Below, piece after piece: positions 17,570 to 26,400 of a stretch of 64,000 nt of DNA (position 1 is the first letter of the stretch; every line of letters begins with the position of its first letter). Origin of the DNA: Poriferisodalis sp965204195 (GTDB lineage Bacteria > Actinomycetota > Acidimicrobiia > Acidimicrobiales > Poriferisodalaceae); the NCBI RefSeq assembly GCF_965204195.1, contig NZ_OZ241975.1, positions 1,736,001 through 1,800,000 of the forward strand, read 5' to 3'. The translations under genes and the position numbers were made by a program. Below the pieces are notes generated by a model. The model was not told the origin of the DNA, did not search any database, and saw only the letters and a list, made by a program, of their open reading frames with translations.

Positions 17570-19684
17570 TCAGCTCTCGTGGCGGGCCAGCGAGCCGCCC
17601 GCGGCTGCCAACCGCTCCAGCAGCGGGCTCGGCGTCCAGTGGTCACCGCCCAGGGTCTCGTCGTAGTGGCGGATGCGGCCCAGCACCTCGCCGAGCCCGA
17701 TCTCGTCGGCCCAGTACATCGGCCCGCCGGTGTAGATGGGCCAGCCGTAGCCGTTGATCCAGGTGACGTCGACGTCGCTGCCCCGCAGCGCGATGCCCTC
17801 GTCGCGGATCTTGGCGCCCTCGTTGACCATCGGGTACAGGCAGCGTTCGAGGATCTCCTGATCGGTGACATCACGCAGCACGGCTCCCCGCTCAGCGGCG
17901 AAGTCGCGGATCATCTGCTCGACCTCCGGGTCGGGCGTCGAGGCCCGGGTGTCGGGGTCGTAGATGTAGTAGCCGCGGCCGTTCTTCTGGCCCCGCCGGC
18001 CCGACTCGCACAGCACCTCGCGCACCGTCGAGCTCGACGACGTGTCCTCGCTCCAGCCCACGTCGAGCCCGGCCAGATCGCTCATGGCGAAGGGCCCCAT
18101 GGGGAAGCCGAAGTCGTACACGACCTTGTCGATCTGGGCCGGTGTGGCACCCTCCAGCAGCATCTTCTCGGCCTCGATGCCGCGCATGAACAGCATCCGG
18201 TTGCCGATGAAGCCGTAGCAGACACCGCACAGCACCGGTGTCTTGCCGATGCGCTTGCCGATCGACATGGCAGTGGTGATGGCCGTGTGCGACGTGGCAT
18301 CGCCGCGCACCACCTCGAGCATCCGCATGACGTTGGCGGGGGAGAAGAAGTGCATGCCGACGACGGCCTCAGGCCGTGACGTGGCCGAGGCGATCTCGTT
18401 CACATCCAGCGCGGACGTGTTGGTGGCGAGCACCGCGCCCGGCTTGCAGATGCCGTCGAGCTGGGAGAACACGTCCTTCTTGAGCGCCATGTTCTCGAAC
18501 AGGGCCTCGATCATCAGGTCGCAGTCGGCGAAGTCGCCCATGTCGGTGGAGCCTTGGAGCAGGTCCATGCGGGTCTGCACATCGTCTGACGAGATGCCGC
18601 CCCGCGCCGCGGTGCGCTCGTAGTTGCGTCGCACTACTCCGAGGCCTCGCTCGAGGCTGGCCTCGTCTCGTTCCACGAGGGTGACCGGGATGCCGATGTT
18701 GGCGAAGTTCATGGCGATGCCGCCGCCCATCGTTCCTGCGCCCAGAATGCCGACCCGCGCGATGTCCACGGGCGGCGTGTCGCAGGGCACATCGGGCACC
18801 TTCTGGGCCGCTCGCTCGGCAAAGAAGTAGTACTGCTGAGCGTTGGCCTGCGAACTGCCCATCAGCTCGCCGAAGATGCGCTGCTCGGCGGCGAGCCCGG
18901 CCTCGAAGTCGCCGCTGGCCCCGGTCTCGACTGCCGCCTCCACGCAGCGAACAATGCAGTCGGCCGCTTCGAAACCTCGCGTCCGCCGGGCGATCGAGGC
19001 CCGGAAGGCGGCGAACTGCTCGGCGCCGAAGCCTTCGAGGCGATCGTTGCGATCGCGGATACGCGGGCGGGGCATGCCTTCTGCCACGGCTCGGCGGGCG
19101 AATGCCACCGCTCCCGCCTCGAGATCGGCCAGCGAGTCGCCCACGATCTCGTTGATCAGGCCGCATTCCAGGGCCTCAGAGGCGCCGATGGGATCGCCGC
19201 TGACCATGATCTCGAGCGCCCGCTGCGGGCCGGTGATGCGCGGCAGGCGCTGCGTGCCGCCGCCGCCGGGCAGCAGGCCCAGCTTCACCTCGGGCAGGCC
19301 GAACTGGGCTGTGCTGATGGCGACCCGGAAGTGCGCGCACAGTGCGACCTCCAGCCCGCCGCCGAGCGCGGTGCCGTGGATCGCAGCCACCACTGGCTTG
19401 CTGCAGTTCTCCATGGCTTCCTGGCCGGGCACGAGGGCGGGGGGCTTGGGCGGCTGGGAGAACTCGGTGATGTCGGCGCCGGCGATGAAGGTTCGCCCGT
19501 CGCAGATGAGCACGATGGCCGCTGCGTCGCTGGCCTCGGCGGCTGCCATGCCGTCGATGAGGCCTTGGCGCACGTGATAGCTCAGAGCGTTGACGGGCGG
19601 GTTGTTCACGAAGAGCAACGCCACGTCGTCGCGGCGCTCGAGTCGGACCGACTCGGTGATCTGGCTCTGGTCCTGGGTTGTCAT
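17570..19684 (-). CDS. Bifunctional enoyl-CoA hydratase / 3-hydroxyacyl-CoA dehydrogenase
   Basis: 704-residue beta-oxidation multienzyme (FadB/FadJ-like). The N-terminal crotonase domain (about 1-200) shows GRTFIAGADITEF for the oxyanion hole and the two catalytic glutamates in GGGLEVAL and LPEVKLGLLPGGGG. The NAD-binding domain begins at about residue 310 with VGILGAGTMGGGIAMNFAN, followed by the C-terminal dehydrogenase domain ending with the YGWPIYTGGPMYWADEIGL segment. It hydrates 2-enoyl-CoA and oxidises the 3-hydroxyacyl-CoA. The start at 19684 is set by TACGCT-N6-ATG. It could process the 3-hydroxyadipyl/dehydroadipyl-CoA products of the box pathway as well as fatty acids, but that is inference. 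Confidence 0.93.
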   Translation of the reverse strand: MTTQDQSQITESVRLERRDDVALLFVNNPPVNALSYHVRQGLIDGMAAAEASDAAAIVLICDGRTFIAGADITEFSQPPKPPALVPGQEAMENCSKPVVAAIHGTALGGGLEVALCAHFRVAISTAQFGLPEVKLGLLPGGGGTQRLPRITGPQRALEIMVSGDPIGASEALECGLINEIVGDSLADLEAGAVAFARRAVAEGMPRPRIRDRNDRLEGFGAEQFAAFRASIARRTRGFEAADCIVRCVEAAVETGASGDFEAGLAAEQRIFGELMGSSQANAQQYYFFAERAAQKVPDVPCDTPPVDIARVGILGAGTMGGGIAMNFANIGIPVTLVERDEASLERGLGVVRRNYERTAARGGISSDDVQTRMDLLQGSTDMGDFADCDLMIEALFENMALKKDVFSQLDGICKPGAVLATNTSALDVNEIASATSRPEAVVGMHFFSPANVMRMLEVVRGDATSHTAITTAMSIGKRIGKTPVLCGVCYGFIGNRMLFMRGIEAEKMLLEGATPAQIDKVVYDFGFPMGPFAMSDLAGLDVGWSEDTSSSSTVREVLCESGRRGQKNGRGYYIYDPDTRASTPDPEVEQMIRDFAAERGAVLRDVTDQEILERCLYPMVNEGAKIRDEGIALRGSDVDVTWINGYGWPIYTGGPMYWADEIGLGEVLGRIRHYDETLGGDHWTPSPLLERLAAAGGSLARHES

Positions 19685-19690
19685 GGCCGC

Positions 19691-19696
19691 AGCGTA
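19691..19696 (-). promoter_or_regulatory. -10 box TACGCT before the beta-oxidation gene
   Basis: TACGCT with spacer GCGGCC before the ATG at 19684; a second, divergent TACGCT sits at 19785-19790. Confidence 0.5.
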
Positions 19697-19784
19697 CGCA
19701 ACGACGGCCCTGCCGGACCGGGCTGGTGCGTCCGACCAGACGAATCGGCACCGAATTCTCCCCGATGCGGACAGGGCCCGGCGA

Positions 19785-19790
19785 TACGCT
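19785..19790 (+). promoter_or_regulatory. -10 box TACGCT upstream of the aminotransferase gene
   Basis: TACGCT lies 4 nt before a small open frame (19795-19848) and 50 nt before the GTG of the aminotransferase, so this message should have a leader of about 45 nt rather than being leaderless. Confidence 0.45.
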
Positions 19791-19794
19791 GCGG

Positions 19795-19848
19795 ATGTCT
19801 TGGACGACTGCAACGCCCAAGCCATCCCCATGGAGCGCCGGTGACTGA
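19795..19848 (+). CDS. Possible 17-residue leader peptide overlapping ilvE
   Basis: ATG at 19795 to TGA at 19846-19848 encodes MSWTTATPKPSPWSAGD. Its stop lies 3 nt inside the GTG start of the aminotransferase, in another frame, so translating it would deliver ribosomes to that start. It has two Trp codons but no run of Leu, Ile or Val, so classical branched-chain attenuation is not supported. It may be chance. Confidence 0.25.
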   Translation: MSWTTATPKPSPWSAGD

Positions 19849-20866
19849 CAAGCCCGACCCGTTTACGGTCCCCTTCGGGACCATCTTCTGTGACTGGATG
19901 ACCACAGCCCGCGCCGACGACGGCCCGTACGTCTACGGCGGGGGAGCTGAGCCGTTCGGCGATTTCTCCATCAGCCCGGCGGCGCACGTACTGCACTACG
20001 GCAGCGCGATCTTCGAAGGGCTGAAGGCACACCGGCAGGTGGACGGCTCGCTGGCGATCTTCCGGCTGGACCGGCATGTGGAACGCATGGTGTCCAGCGC
20101 GCAGCGGCTGCGGCTGCCGGCCATCGACGGCGGTGTGCTGCATCAGATGTGCGTGGACGCAGTGGAGGCGAACGCGGGTGAGGTTCCCGACCCGCCCGGC
20201 TCGCTCTACATTCGCCCGACGCTCATCGGCACGGAGCCCGACATCGGTGCCGCGGCCCGCCCGACGCGCAGCGCGCTGCTGTACGTCGTCAACTGCCCAG
20301 TGGGCGACTACTTCAAGGGCGGCGTCCGGCCGCTGACCTTGCTGGTGGAGACCGACATTCCCCGTACCGTCCCGCAGTTCGGCATGGTGAAGTGCGGCGG
20401 GAACTACGCCATGGCGCTGGCGCCCACGCTGGATGCCATGGCCGGCAACGAGGCCATCGACCAGATGCTGTTCGCCACCGGCGGAGACATCACCGAGACC
20501 GGGGCATCCAACTTCTTCCTGGCCGACGACCAGCGGGTCGTGACCCGTCATCTCGACGAGTCGTTCCTGCACGGTGTCACCCGGTCGTCGGTGATCGAGC
20601 TGGCCGCGTCGTTGGGCTACGAGGTCGAGGAGCGCTCGATCGACCCCGAGGAGCTGGTCGAGTGGGCCGAGCGCGGCGAAGCGTTCCTGTCGGGAACGGC
20701 CGCGGTGCTCGCCCCCGTCGGCACCATCCTGTTCGAAGGCAAGACGCTCACTGTGGGCGACGGCCAACCGGGCCGCAACACGATGCGGCTGCGCCAGGCA
20801 CTCGTCGACATCCAGGTCGGTGCTGCGCCCGATCCCTTCGGCTGGCGCACACCTGTGAAGGGCTGA
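19841..20866 (+). CDS. ilvE: Branched-chain amino acid aminotransferase (class IV PLP)
   Basis: 341-residue fold-type IV aminotransferase that transaminates Leu, Ile and Val with 2-oxoglutarate. Marks are the N-terminal TIFCDWMTTARADDG and HVLHYGSAIFEGLKAHR, the PLP lysine in GMVKCGGNYAMALAP (about residue 183), and TETGASNFFLADD near 220-235. The long open frame upstream is antisense to the hydratase gene; the GTG at 19841 with GGAG 5-6 nt before it gives the proper family start and length. The HD-domain gene follows after 14 nt on the same strand. D-amino acid aminotransferase is less likely given the KxGGNYA motif. Confidence 0.9.
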   Translation: MTDKPDPFTVPFGTIFCDWMTTARADDGPYVYGGGAEPFGDFSISPAAHVLHYGSAIFEGLKAHRQVDGSLAIFRLDRHVERMVSSAQRLRLPAIDGGVLHQMCVDAVEANAGEVPDPPGSLYIRPTLIGTEPDIGAAARPTRSALLYVVNCPVGDYFKGGVRPLTLLVETDIPRTVPQFGMVKCGGNYAMALAPTLDAMAGNEAIDQMLFATGGDITETGASNFFLADDQRVVTRHLDESFLHGVTRSSVIELAASLGYEVEERSIDPEELVEWAERGEAFLSGTAAVLAPVGTILFEGKTLTVGDGQPGRNTMRLRQALVDIQVGAAPDPFGWRTPVKG

Positions 20867-20880
20867 CGGATCGGGTTGCC

Positions 20881-21474
20881 ATGAGCAATCGGGACACCGG
20901 CCGCATCGTGTCCTGGACGGCAATGGAGCACGGCACCGCTGACGACTACGCGTTCCTGGACAGTCAGCACTACGCGCACGTCCGAACGGGACTGGTCGAC
21001 AACCTGCTGAACATCCTGCAATGCCTGCGGGGACCCACGCTGGGGTACCCGATCGACCGCTACGACCATTCCCTGCAATCGGCAACCCGGGCATTGCGAA
21101 ACGGCGAATCGACCGACCTCGTGGCGGCGGCCCTCCTGCATGACATCGGTGACGCATTCGCGCCCGAGAATCACAGCGCCGCCGGTGCTGCCGTCCTGCA
21201 GCCCTATGTCGACGAGCGCACGCACTGGGTGATCGCCCATCACGGCCTGTTTCAGGGCTACTACTACTTCCACCACCTCGGTGGCGACCGAGACGCCCGC
21301 GAGCAGTATCAGACCTCGCCCCACTACGACGCTTGCGTGGACTTCTGCGAGAACTACGACCAGAACTGCTTCGACCCGAAGTACCCCAACCTGGCTGCCG
21401 AAGACTTCCGCCCCCTGCTCGACGAGGTCTTCAGCCGCCCCTCACAGGTCCCTGCTACCGCCCCGCTCACCTAA
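20881..21474 (+). CDS. HD-domain protein (phosphohydrolase or PhnZ/MIOX-like oxygenase)
   Basis: 197 residues with a predicted HD metal site: DRYDHSLQSATRAL (about 57-70), the HD pair in AALLHDIGDAFAPENHS (about 82-98), and further histidines in WVIAHHGLFQGYYYFHH (about 118-134). Conserved aromatic residues and DYDQN-like ending (ENYDQNCFDPKYPN) resemble the mixed-valent diiron oxygenases PhnZ/TmpB that break down organophosphonates, more than nucleotide phosphohydrolases. It is 14 nt downstream of the branched-chain aminotransferase and may be co-transcribed. The neighbouring genes give no phosphonate context, so substrate and even reaction type remain open. Confidence 0.7.
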   Translation: MSNRDTGRIVSWTAMEHGTADDYAFLDSQHYAHVRTGLVDNLLNILQCLRGPTLGYPIDRYDHSLQSATRALRNGESTDLVAAALLHDIGDAFAPENHSAAGAAVLQPYVDERTHWVIAHHGLFQGYYYFHHLGGDRDAREQYQTSPHYDACVDFCENYDQNCFDPKYPNLAAEDFRPLLDEVFSRPSQVPATAPLT

Positions 21475-21506
21475 CTCGCCACACCGCCGGGACGCTGCTG
21501 TCCGCC

Positions 21507-21896
21507 TCACCAGAGAGTGGCGACGGGAAATTCCTCAAATGCCGGGTCCCTCGTGACGAGCGTCAACGATTCGATCTCGGCCTGCGCCGCCAGCATCCGG
21601 TCGAATGGATCCTTGTGCGCGGCCTCGTAGCTGCCTGCCCGGAGTGCCTGCTCATGTATGACGGGCAGGTGTAGAAAACCGTCGGCGGTTACTGATGCGC
21701 CGAAATGCGGAACGAGCTCAATGAAATCGCCGAGTCGGCCCATTCTTGACTTCGTGGCCATCTCCCATGCGCTCACCGCGCTCGCGAACACCAGAGCATC
21801 TGAATCGGAAATCGCTTCGCGGGCGACTGGTGAAAGCGATGGATGATCAGCCCACCACCACAACAGCGCATGGGTGTCGAGCAAGAGGTCGTTCAT
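21507..21896 (-). CDS. vapC: PIN-domain ribonuclease toxin, VapC type
   Basis: 129 residues. PIN fold with the acidic catalytic residues visible: LLLDTHALLWWW (first Asp, about residue 6), the VSAWEMATKSRMGRL segment with Glu near 46, and DPFDRMLAAQAEIESLTLVTRDPAFEEF with the remaining Asp residues near 95-118. The ATG at 21896 overlaps the TGA of the antitoxin gene (ATGA), standard for these modules. VapC toxins cleave tRNA or rRNA and are neutralised by the cognate antitoxin. Complete and with all catalytic acids, so probably active. Confidence 0.87.
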   Translation of the reverse strand: MNDLLLDTHALLWWWADHPSLSPVAREAISDSDALVFASAVSAWEMATKSRMGRLGDFIELVPHFGASVTADGFLHLPVIHEQALRAGSYEAAHKDPFDRMLAAQAEIESLTLVTRDPAFEEFPVATLW

Positions 21897-22135
21897 TCGC
21901 CTTCCCACGCAGCGAGTTCATCGTCGGGCAAGGGGTCGAAGAACTCCGGCGGGATCTTCAGCCCGCGGAATCTGCCCGGCATCCGTCGAGTCGCGGCTGG
22001 CACATACGGAACGAGACGGGCACACGGCTTGCCCGCCCGCGCAATCACGATCTCCTCACCGGCCTCGACTCGGCTGAGCAGCTTCGACAGGTGTGTCTTC
22101 GCCTCGTGCACGTTCACCATTGATGACGATGTCAT
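21893..22135 (-). CDS. Phd/YefM-type antitoxin
   Basis: 80 residues. The N-terminus MVNVHEAKTHLSKLLSRVEA plus GEEIVIARAGKPCARLVPY (about 28-46) is the classic Phd/YefM DNA-binding fold; the C-terminal tail FFDPLPDDELAAWEGE is the acidic toxin-binding part. Start is ATG 22135 or the in-frame ATG at 22120. It is the first gene of the pair and overlaps the PIN toxin by 4 nt. A palindrome 48 nt upstream (22183-22207) is the likely operator. Confidence 0.85.
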   Translation of the reverse strand: MTSSSMVNVHEAKTHLSKLLSRVEAGEEIVIARAGKPCARLVPYVPAATRRMPGRFRGLKIPPEFFDPLPDDELAAWEGE

Positions 22136-22182
22136 GCTTTCTCAGCCTTTTCAAGTTATTTTCGCTGCAACGACGCTTATGA

Positions 22183-22207
22183 ACTTAGTCTAGCGACTAG
22201 ACTAAGT
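22183..22207. promoter_or_regulatory. Perfect palindrome, likely antitoxin operator
   Basis: ACTTAGTCTAG-CGA-CTAGACTAAGT, two 11-bp arms with a 3-nt spacer, in an AT-richer patch upstream of the Phd/PIN module. The architecture (long arms, 3-nt spacer) matches the palindrome of the other TA module at 16008-16034, although the sequence differs. Confidence 0.7.
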
Positions 22208-22301
22208 AGTTGTAGCAGCGGCGTCAGCTGCAGGCGGGAACCTTCACGTGGCATTCCGAGTACGGGTGCAGCGGGGCCAATCGCCGCACTTCCGCTCAAG
22301 C

Positions 22302-22342
22302 GCCGACTGCGAACTTCTACAAAGTAGAACTTCGCAGTCGGC
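22302..22342. repeat. Long hairpin, 19-bp arms
   Basis: Arms 22302-22320 and 22324-22342 (GCCGACTGCGAA ... TTCGCAGTCGGC) with an AAA loop and a single central mismatch. No T-run follows. It lies in a 276-base stretch (22208-22483) without a convincing gene; it could be a terminator, a small RNA stem or the remnant of a mobile element end. Confidence 0.6.
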
Positions 22343-22414
22343 CGGCAGCAGGCCGTTCACAGTCGCCTCCTGCCCCTGCTCTCGCCGGAGACGATCCAAG
22401 ACGGGCAGCAGAGT

Positions 22415-22473
22415 ATTCCCAGAACGCGCTGTAGGACATTCCCCAAACGCGCCATGGATCATTCCTGGAACGC
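22415..22473. repeat. Three direct repeats with 23-nt period
   Basis: ATTCCCAGAACGCGC at 22415, ATTCCCCAAACGCGC at 22438 and ATTCCTGGAACGC at 22461. The core ATTCC-nnn-AACGC recurs every 23 nt. It is iteron-like but there are only three copies and no neighbouring replication gene. Confidence 0.5.
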
Positions 22474-22483
22474 AGGGCACGTC

Positions 22484-22780
22484 TCAGCTTCGCTCCGATT
22501 GCGACAATTTCGGCAGGCTGACCACCGTTGCGTTGCCGACATGTTCGTAGCGGCCCGGAGTGCAGGTGAGGATGATCACTTGGCAGTCGTCACCAGCGCT
22601 CGAGATGGCAGCGCCCATACGCTCCAAGCGAGCCGGATCGCTCCATCGGTGACACGCTCACCGAGCACTGAATCAGGAAGCTGTGCCCTAGCTGTCTCCA
22701 GCTTCCGCAGCGCGTCTGCGGCTGCGCTGACTGCGGCGTCGAGCCACGCTTGGCTAAATCTCGGCTGGGCCTCACCGCCT
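22484..22780 (-). pseudogene. Decayed 3' end of an SMC/SbcC-like ATPase gene
   Basis: Two minus-strand frames carry consecutive pieces of the C-terminus of an AAA/ABC-type ATPase. The downstream piece reads DPARLERMGAAISSAGDDCQVIILTC and TPGRYEHVGNATVVSLPKL, resembling the D-loop and last strand of SbcC/YhaN-like proteins. The upstream piece (about 22634-22780) reads WLDAAVSAAADALRKLETARAQLPDSVL, a coiled-coil-like helix, in another frame. A frameshift and loss of the Walker region show decay. The split quotation is mine; no intact ATPase remains. Assignment is from motif memory, not a search. Confidence 0.5.
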
Positions 22781-22795
22781 AGACACGGAGACGGG

Positions 22796-23398
22796 TCAGA
22801 GGCGGGTGATGGGGTCGCCGGTGCGGACGGTGCCGGGCTGGACGACTCGGCAGTTGACGCCCCGCATGCGCAGGTCGCGGCCTTCGCCGGTGTTCACGAA
22901 CCGCAGGGCGTCGCGGCCGAAGCGGGCTGCGAACTTGGCGCAGCCTCGGTGCGGTTTGGCCGTGACCTCCAGGATCGCATCACCGAGCCTCAGTTGGGCG
23001 CCGGCGGGCAGCGTCTCATGGCTGATGTCGAGGTCTGCGTAGATCTGGTCGCCGGCGAGCGGCCAGCGTTCGACCGGTCCGATGACGGCGGCCGCCGCAC
23101 GGGTGCTCATGATGGTGATCTGTGCATCCGGGTGCGGCCCGCCATCGGCTGATGTCGGCGAGCTTCGCTGGTTCCACGTGTCGCCCGCGACGCCCTCGGC
23201 ATCGTTGATCTCGGCCACGTCGAGCACTTCGCGGGCATCTTCGCCAGGGCGGCGAACAATGAGATGGATCGTGCCGGCGCTGCGGGGCGCCCCGCGAATG
23301 TGCGGCAGCGCCGCTTCCAGCTCGGCGGTGCTGCGGTGGCGCACCGGGTCGCTGCTCGCAGCCTCGGCGACGGCGGTGGTCTCTGCTGATGCGTTCAT
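22796..23398 (-). CDS. MOSC domain-containing protein
   Basis: 200 residues. The MOSC (molybdenum cofactor sulfurase C-terminal) fold is indicated by GTIHLIVRRPGEDAREVL at the start of the domain, GDTWNQRSS, the DLDISHETLPAGAQLRLGDA segment and KPHRGCAKFAARFGRDALRF with the conserved Cys (about residue 163) that typically handles sulfur. MOSC proteins transfer sulfur or bind metal-pterin centres. ATG 23398 is preferred; a TTG at 23413 is in frame. It follows the hydantoinase gene by 62 nt on the same strand. A molybdoenzyme is encoded 15 kb away, but no direct link is visible. Confidence 0.82.
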   Translation of the reverse strand: MNASAETTAVAEAASSDPVRHRSTAELEAALPHIRGAPRSAGTIHLIVRRPGEDAREVLDVAEINDAEGVAGDTWNQRSSPTSADGGPHPDAQITIMSTRAAAAVIGPVERWPLAGDQIYADLDISHETLPAGAQLRLGDAILEVTAKPHRGCAKFAARFGRDALRFVNTGEGRDLRMRGVNCRVVQPGTVRTGDPITRL

Positions 23399-23460
23399 CG
23401 AGATGCGTCCCAAAAGTTCGTCGGCAGACTCAGGAGCTGACGGCCAGCTCCAACGCAGGA

Positions 23461-26400
23461 TTATCGCACCGGCGCGTCACCTGCCGAAGTGAATTCGAGC
23501 TGACGGTCACGCGCCACGGCCTCGGGACTTCGCTCAGCGGGGTCGCCGAAGCCGCCGCCACCCGGGAATTCCACGATCAGGCGACGGTCGCCGGAAATCA
23601 CCGAGCGGCCTTTGGAGCGCACTTCCGTGCCGTCGTCGAGCGACAGGCGGCCCAGCGCGCCGGGTCCGCCGCCGTGCCGGCCGCGCGCCGGGTACACGGT
23701 TCGCTCGTAGGTCGCGCTGATGGAGAAATCACGCGCTTGGCGGTTCTCCAGCTCGATGACTTGGCCGAGCCCGCCCCGGTACTTGCCCTGCCCGCCGGAA
23801 TCGGTGCGGAACTCCTTGCGCCAGAACACGAGCGGCGAGCCGATCTCATTCACCTCCACCGGCATGTTGCGCACGCCGCTCGGGAAGGCCGTTGCCGACA
23901 GGCCGTCGGCCTGCGGGCGGGCGCCGGCACCGCCCGAATGGAAGCTCATCAGGATGTACCGCTCCAGCTTGCGCCGGTCGGATTCGTCGCCCGATTGCCC
24001 AACCGTTGTGCGGGAGCGATTCGTCGCGCCGACGCCGGTGTCGGGCTCCCACATGCCCGTGCCGAGCAGGTTCCACAACGACGACGTGCCCTCCGCCGGC
24101 ACCCGCTCGGGCACTATTTGGCTCAGGCAGCCGAACACGGCATCAGGGAGCAGTTGGCCCATGACGTGACGAACATTCACCGCTGCGGGGTGGGGCGCAT
24201 TGAGAATGCAGCCCTCGGGCGCTCGCACCCGCACGGCATCGAGTGAACCCGTGTTGTTGGGGATGTCGGGGCCGATGATGCAGCGCACGCCGAATGAGGT
24301 GTAGGCGTCGGTGTAGGCCATCGGCACGTTGATGCCCCAGCTCGACTGCGGGCCGGTGTCGTCGAAGTCCACGTCGATTCCGTCGGGCCCGGCGGTCAGC
24401 GAGCACACGATGTCGATGGGATGCTCCATGCCGTCGACGCGCATGGTGGAGTTCCACGTGCCGCTCGGCAGCTCGCCGATCGCATCGAGCATGGCCCGGT
24501 GCGACGACGTGATGATGTGCTCCGCCAGCTCATCCAAGTCGGCTATGGCGTACTCGTCCATCATCGAGATGAGGCGGGCGGCACCGGTTTCGTTGCAGGC
24601 AGCCAGCGAGTGGATGTCGCCGATGACCTGCACCGGGTCGCGGACGTTGGCCTCGATGATCGCCACCACGTTCGGGTCGAACACGCCGTCGGTGGCGAAC
24701 TTCAGGATCGGCAGGTACAGGCCCTCGTGGTACACCTCCTTCGAGTCGGTGGTGAATCCGGCGCCGCCGATGTCCACCACGTGGCTCGTGCAGGCGAACA
24801 GCGCCACCAACTCGCCGCGCAGGAACGCCGGCGTGACCACCACGATGTCGAACAGGTGGCCGGTGCCCTTCCACGGGTCGTTGGTGAGGAAGATGTCGCC
24901 CGGGCGCATCTCCGACGCCGGGTAGCGATCCAGGAAATGCAGCACCGAGTAAGCCATGGAGTTCACATGGCCCGGCGTGCCCGTGACCGACTGGGCGAGC
25001 ATCCGCCCCTGGGGGTCGAAGATGCCTGCCGACAGGTCGCCGGCCTCCCGGGTCGAGGTGCTGAAGGCAGCACGCACGAGCGCCCGTGCCTGTTCCTCGG
25101 TCACCGAGATGAGGCGGTTCCACTGCACGCCCAGCCGTACCGCGTCGAGGTCTGCAGTGGCATCGGCGGCCGTATGCGGCGCCGAGACACCGGTGAGCCG
25201 CAAGTGCCCACCCGCCGTGACTGTTGCCACTGCTCCAGCGGGCAGCAAGGTCGTGGTCTGGTCCTCGGTGATCAATGCAGGCCCGGCCAGCCACGCGCCC
25301 TCGGTGAGGGTGTCGCGCTCGAAGACTGCATGGGGGACGGCTCGGCCAGTTGTGGTGTCGGTGACGAGCGCAGTCGCGTCGGAGACAACCGGTTCGTCGG
25401 CGACGGTCGGATGCAGCGAGACGGCGGGGGCCTGCGGGGTACGGACTTCCAGCAGCCAGCTCAGGATCTCGATCTCAAGGTTGCCGATGTGGCGCGTGTA
25501 GAGCTGCTGGTAGGCCTTCGTGAACGAGGTGCGCAGCTGGTTGCGCACCTCGGCGTCGCTCGGGCTGTCGATGTCGTCGGCGAGCAGCGCTGCAGCGTCG
25601 ACATCGACGGTGATCTCATGGCCTTGACCGCGGTAGCGCATCAGGGCTCGCACGTGCGTGGCCGTCTCGGCACCGGGCGCAGCAGCGTGCACGATCGCAT
25701 TCGACTCGTCGGCCATCTCCCGGAGCAGCCCTGCCAGGTTGGCTACTGTCAGCTCGCTTACGCGGGCATGGCGGGTCCGCACCGACTCGTGCGCTACCGG
25801 CGCGGCCAGAAAGCCGATGGCCGAACCCACGCCTGCACCCGCAGGCACCACGATGTCGTCGATGCCCAGCTTGGCGGCTACCCGCGCCGCGTGCAGCGGC
25901 GCCGCTCCGCCGAATGCGATGAGCGTCCCGCGGCTGATATCGCAGCCTTGATCCGCTGCGTGAACACGACCGGCATTGGCCATGTTCTCGTCGACGACCT
26001 CGGAGATGCCGATGGCAGAGATCGTCGTCTGTAGACCCGACGGCTCCGCCAGCGCAGTCCCGACGGCCTTGGCAGCGGCGTCGACGTCGAACGTCAGCGT
26101 GCCACCAGCAAACCGCTCCGGTGCCAGCCGGCCCAGCACCGCATCGGCATCGGTCACCGTCGGCTCTGTTCCGCCGCGCCCGTAGGCCGCGGGACCCGGC
26201 TCGGAACCTGCGCTGGCCGGACCGACGGTGATGCGCCCGAGCGCGTCGAGGCTGGCGATGGATCCGCCGCCGGCCCCGATCTCGACCATCTCGATCACCG
26301 GCAGGCGCAGGGGCAGCCCGCTGCCGGCCAGGAAGCGGTACTCGCGGCCGACCTCGAATTCCCGGCTTGTGCGGGGATGACCGCCCTCGACGATGCACAG

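Noticed and set aside
22244..22480. 78-codon minus-strand frame with a 'NTLLPVLDRLRREQG' segment
   Set aside because: It could be another gene remnant, but it spans the hairpin and direct repeats and I recognise no family, so it is left unannotated.
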